Positions 61,567 to 64,000 of a stretch of 64,000 nt of DNA are shown here, piece after piece. Made by a program: the position numbers and the translations under genes. Below the pieces are notes generated by a model that ran no database searches, was not told the origin of the DNA, and was given only the letters and a program-made list of their open reading frames with translations. Numbering within the stretch: the first letter of the stretch is position 1; each line of letters opens with the position of its first letter. The stretch comes from an uncultured Roseiflexaceae bacterium (GTDB lineage: Bacteria; Chloroflexota; Chloroflexia; Chloroflexales; Roseiflexaceae), in contig CALJIC010000057.1 in assembly GCA_937974195.1 (NCBI GenBank), positions 1-64,000 on the forward strand. The letters run 5' to 3'.

Positions 61567-62436
61567 CTACGTCGTGAGAACCACTGCGTTCTGCGACGGG
61601 TCGCGGACGAGCGCGCCCTCCGCGCGCTCCTCGAGCGGGAGCCCGGCCTGGCGCACCCGCTCGAGCACCGCCTCGAGCGCGGCCTGGTTCGGCAGGCGCA
61701 CTTCGAAGAAGCGCAGCCCGGCCATATCCGGCGCCGGCGGCGGCGCGCCGCGCCCGGCCCAGATGTTATAGCCCAGGTGGTGGTGATACCCGCCGGCGGA
61801 CACGAACTCGGCCGAGTTGCCGAAGCTCTGCATCAGCTCGAAGCCGAGCACGCCGACGTAGAAGTCGCGCGCCGCCCGCAGATCCGCGACGTGCAGGTGC
61901 ATGTGCCCGATCGTCGTCGCGGGGTCGACGCTGTATGCGCCAGGCGCCCACGTGTCGGTGGCGGCGTCGAGCTCCGCCAGCAGCCCGTCCAGGTCGAGCG
62001 GGTCGACCGTCATGCGCAGCTCCTGGCCGGCGCGCGGCCACTCTGCGCGCGGGCGGTCGCGGTAGATCTCGATCCCGTTGCCGTCCGGGTCGGCCAGGTA
62101 GAGCGCCTCGCTCACCGCGTGGTCCGAGGCGCCCTGGAGCGGCACGCGCAGCTGGGCGAGACGCACGAGCGCGCGCGCCAGATCGCGGCGCGATGGGACG
62201 AGCACGGCGAAGTGGTAGAGGCCGGTGACGCCGCGCGCCGGGCGCGCCCCCGGCTGCTCCTCCAGCGTGAGCAGGTCCGGGCCGCCGGCGCCGAGCGCGG
62301 CGAAGGGCCCCTCCCGCCGGTGGAGCCGGAGGCCGAGCGCCTCCTGGTAGAAGGCCAGCGAGCGGTCGAGGTTCGCGACCGCCAGGCGCACCGCGCCGAT
62401 GCGTGTGTCGGGGTGGATCGGCTCAACCGGTGCCAT
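61567..62436 (-). CDS. Two-domain VOC-superfamily protein (extradiol dioxygenase/glyoxalase-like)
   Basis: A protein of 289 residues with two tandem VOC modules (about 5-130 and 155-285). The second has HMHLHVADLRAARDFYVG, GGYHHHLGYNIW and FFEVRLP, giving a plausible His-His-Glu metal site, as in catechol-2,3-dioxygenase-like proteins (CatE type). The first has VRLAVANLDRSLAFYQEALG. It may be a dioxygenase, lyase or epimerase; the substrate cannot be read. ATG 62436 has GAGGAGG 7 nt upstream. It abuts the carboxylase gene without spacing, implying translational coupling. Confidence 0.8.
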   Translation of the reverse strand: MAPVEPIHPDTRIGAVRLAVANLDRSLAFYQEALGLRLHRREGPFAALGAGGPDLLTLEEQPGARPARGVTGLYHFAVLVPSRRDLARALVRLAQLRVPLQGASDHAVSEALYLADPDGNGIEIYRDRPRAEWPRAGQELRMTVDPLDLDGLLAELDAATDTWAPGAYSVDPATTIGHMHLHVADLRAARDFYVGVLGFELMQSFGNSAEFVSAGGYHHHLGYNIWAGRGAPPPAPDMAGLRFFEVRLPNQAALEAVLERVRQAGLPLEERAEGALVRDPSQNAVVLTT

Positions 62437-62503
62437 CTTGAAGCCTCCTCGCTCTGTAGCCACCGAGCACCGACTCCGGCGGCGCGTGGGTGGGTTGTGG
62501 ATA

Positions 62504-63340
62504 TCAGTCGCCGGGCTGCGCCCTATCGCCAGCGCTGCGCAGCCGTTCGCTGGCGGAGATCAGATCCCGCACCAGCCCTGCCGCCACCCGGTCGAACGGC
62601 CCGCCGCCGCTCCGCAGCGCCGTGCCCACGATCGCGCCGTCGGCGTGCGGAAGCAGCGCCGGGGCGTTCGCGCCCGTCAGGCCGCTGCCGATCAGCACCG
62701 GGATGCCGCCCGCGCGTGCCGCGGCCAGGTCCTCGGCCGCCGGCGCGACCCCGGTTGCGCTCCCAGTGACGACCACGGCATCTGCGCCGTGTTCGGCGGC
62801 CTGCAGCGCCGAGCGCGCGAGCGGCTTGCCCTCCTCCAGCAGCGTGCTGTACTTGACCTGGATGTCGGCGAAGATCGCCAGGTGCGCGGCGCCGAGCGCT
62901 GCCCGGTAGGCCAGCACCGCCTCGGGCTCAGGCTCGATGACCCCCGCCGCGATGCGCACCCGGTCCACGAAGAAGTCCAGCCGCACGAAGTGTGCCTGCG
63001 ACGCAGCCGCCACCGCGATCGAGGCGCGCCAGTCGTTCAGCAGCACCTGGACGCCGACTGGCACCGCGGCGCGCCCGACCACCGCGTCGGTCACGCGGGT
63101 CATGGCGGCCACGATCTCGGGGCCGACGGTGAGCTGGTGCGGGCGGTCGAAGTCGTTCTCGACCAGCACCCCGTCGGCGCCGCCGCGCTGGAGCGCCTCC
63201 AGGTCGGCCAGCGCCGCCGCGATCACGTCGGGCAGCGGCGGAGCGCCGGCGCAGCCGGGCAGCGGCGGGAGCGAGATCATGCCGATGATCGGCCGCCGCG
63301 TGCGGAACAGGTCGTGGAACCGTGTGCGCCTGTCAGCCAT
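62504..63340 (-). CDS. BtpA/SgcQ-family TIM-barrel protein
   Basis: A protein of 278 residues. PIIGMISLPPLPG (about 18-30), DGVLVENDFDRPH, VPVGVQVLLND, HFVRLDFFVD, AIFADIQVKYS, VVVTGSATG and VLIGSGLTGANA match the BtpA family, which includes SgcQ of E. coli sugar operons and BtpA of photosystem I assembly. The function is unknown; a TIM-barrel sugar- or nucleoside-related role is likely. It overlaps the PfkB gene by 8 bp (63333-63340) so the two are probably one functional unit. Confidence 0.85.
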   Translation of the reverse strand: MADRRTRFHDLFRTRRPIIGMISLPPLPGCAGAPPLPDVIAAALADLEALQRGGADGVLVENDFDRPHQLTVGPEIVAAMTRVTDAVVGRAAVPVGVQVLLNDWRASIAVAAASQAHFVRLDFFVDRVRIAAGVIEPEPEAVLAYRAALGAAHLAIFADIQVKYSTLLEEGKPLARSALQAAEHGADAVVVTGSATGVAPAAEDLAAARAGGIPVLIGSGLTGANAPALLPHADGAIVGTALRSGGGPFDRVAAGLVRDLISASERLRSAGDRAQPGD

Positions 63341-64000
63341 CGGTCGCGCCGTAGTGGCCTATCACCTGCGCGGCGCGCGTGGCGCCGGCGTGCAGCGCCC
63401 GCCGCAGATCGCCGTCCGCGCAGTAGGACAGCGTGAACGCGGCCTGGAACGCGTCGCCGGCGCCGGTCGTGTCCAGCGTCTCGCGCGCGGGGAGCGCCGG
63501 CTGGTACAGGCGCTCCTCGCCCGCGAGCGCCACGCTCCCCTGCGCCCCGAGCGTGACGACGATCACCCCGCGGGACGAGCGCGCGAGCGGGGCCAGCGCC
63601 TCGACGGTGTCCTCGCCGCCGCTGAGGAACGCCAGGTCGAGCTGCGACAGGTAGCGCTGGAGCTCGCGCAGCCCGTCCCCGAGGTCCGCGCCGTCGAGGA
63701 AGTCCGCCGCGCGCCGCCCGGCGAACGAGCGGTCCTCGAGCACCGGCCGCACGAGGTGCTCGATCTGGCGGAACACCGGCACGGCGACGACGTCGAAGCC
63801 GCGGATGTAGTCCAGGTCGGCGTCGGAGAGGCGCAGGTCGGCGAGGACGCCGGGGTGGTAGCCGCCGGGTGGGAAGACCCGCTCGCCGCCCGGCCGCAGG
63901 TGGATCTTCTGGCGCGCGGTCATTCCCGCCAGCGTGCGCACGTGGGCGTCCTCGACCTGCGCGCGGGCGAGCTTCGCGCGCACGAGCGCCGCGCCGGCGT
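63333..64000 (-). CDS. PfkB-family carbohydrate/nucleoside kinase (partial, cut by window edge)
   Basis: The last 222 or so residues of a ribokinase-fold sugar kinase; the frame is open to the window edge, so the N-terminus is missing. DTTGAGDAFQAAF (near the end) is the PfkB anion-hole and catalytic Asp signature, VVTLGAQGSVAL the preceding strand, and FDVVAVPVFRQIEHL the substrate-side segment, somewhat like fructoselysine 6-kinase-type enzymes. A GTG at 63983 exists but is not a convincing start because upstream codons still read like family sequence. It overlaps the BtpA gene by 8 bp. Confidence 0.85.
   Translation of the reverse strand, partial: AGAALVRAKLARAQVEDAHVRTLAGMTARQKIHLRPGGERVFPPGGYHPGVLADLRLSDADLDYIRGFDVVAVPVFRQIEHLVRPVLEDRSFAGRRAADFLDGADLGDGLRELQRYLSQLDLAFLSGGEDTVEALAPLARSSRGVIVVTLGAQGSVALAGEERLYQPALPARETLDTTGAGDAFQAAFTLSYCADGDLRRALHAGATRAAQVIGHYGATDG

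Overview
The window is about 64 kb of very GC-rich bacterial DNA. Gene content points to Chloroflexota, probably class Chloroflexia. The signs are a 2,152-residue soluble histidine kinase with about ten GAF units, lipoproteins carrying long Ala/Pro/Thr/Glu linkers after the lipidated Cys, HEAT-repeat and V4R proteins, and a large glycosyltransferase region. This assignment is inferred from gene content; no marker such as 16S rRNA is present. I see no prophage, transposase, CRISPR array or rRNA.

Layout. 1-7.6 kb: a GT-C-like membrane protein, a Ser/Thr kinase with C-terminal TPRs, fabF, rnc, an RmlD-like reductase and a HEAT-repeat protein. 7.6-12.2 kb: a dipeptide/oligopeptide-type ABC importer (lipoprotein plus two permeases, no ATPase genes) behind tandem sigma70-like promoters and a roughly 260-nt leader. 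12.2-23.1 kb, minus strand: a compact signalling operon of a left-handed beta-helix protein, a response regulator with a degenerate GGDEF-like domain, the giant multi-GAF kinase and an alpha/beta hydrolase whose nucleophile serine is glycine; a separately promoted V4R protein lies upstream.

23.3-47.1 kb, plus strand: a 17-gene surface-glycan region. It holds seven GT4-type glycosyltransferases, two GT2 polyprenyl-phosphate glycosyltransferase-like proteins, four GT-C/DUF2079-type membrane proteins, two AsnB-type amidotransferases, a methyltransferase and an UPF0104/AglD-like membrane protein. The triad GT-C - GT2 - GT4 occurs twice, about 15 kb apart, suggesting duplication. The likely scheme (inference) is that the GT2 enzymes load sugars onto polyprenyl phosphate, the GT-C enzymes use them outside the membrane, the GT4 enzymes build the glycan on the cytoplasmic side, and the AsnB and methyltransferase proteins modify it.

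47.1-54.2 kb: a small membrane protein, a YdcF-like protein, mfd, mtnP and an alpha/beta hydrolase. 54.4-59.2 kb: a complete general amino-acid ABC importer, aapJQMP, with a near-consensus promoter and a terminator. 59.2-64 kb, minus strand: a tRNA-Glu/tRNA-Asp unit with its own promoter and a shared bidirectional terminator, then a biotin-dependent carboxylase subunit coupled to a two-domain VOC protein, and a BtpA-family protein overlapping a PfkB-type kinase cut by the window edge.

Recurring GC-rich dyad elements lie in several intergenic gaps (1-90, 3590-3750, 55.8 kb, with weaker relatives near 5.88 and 47.55 kb) and look like a dispersed repeat family.
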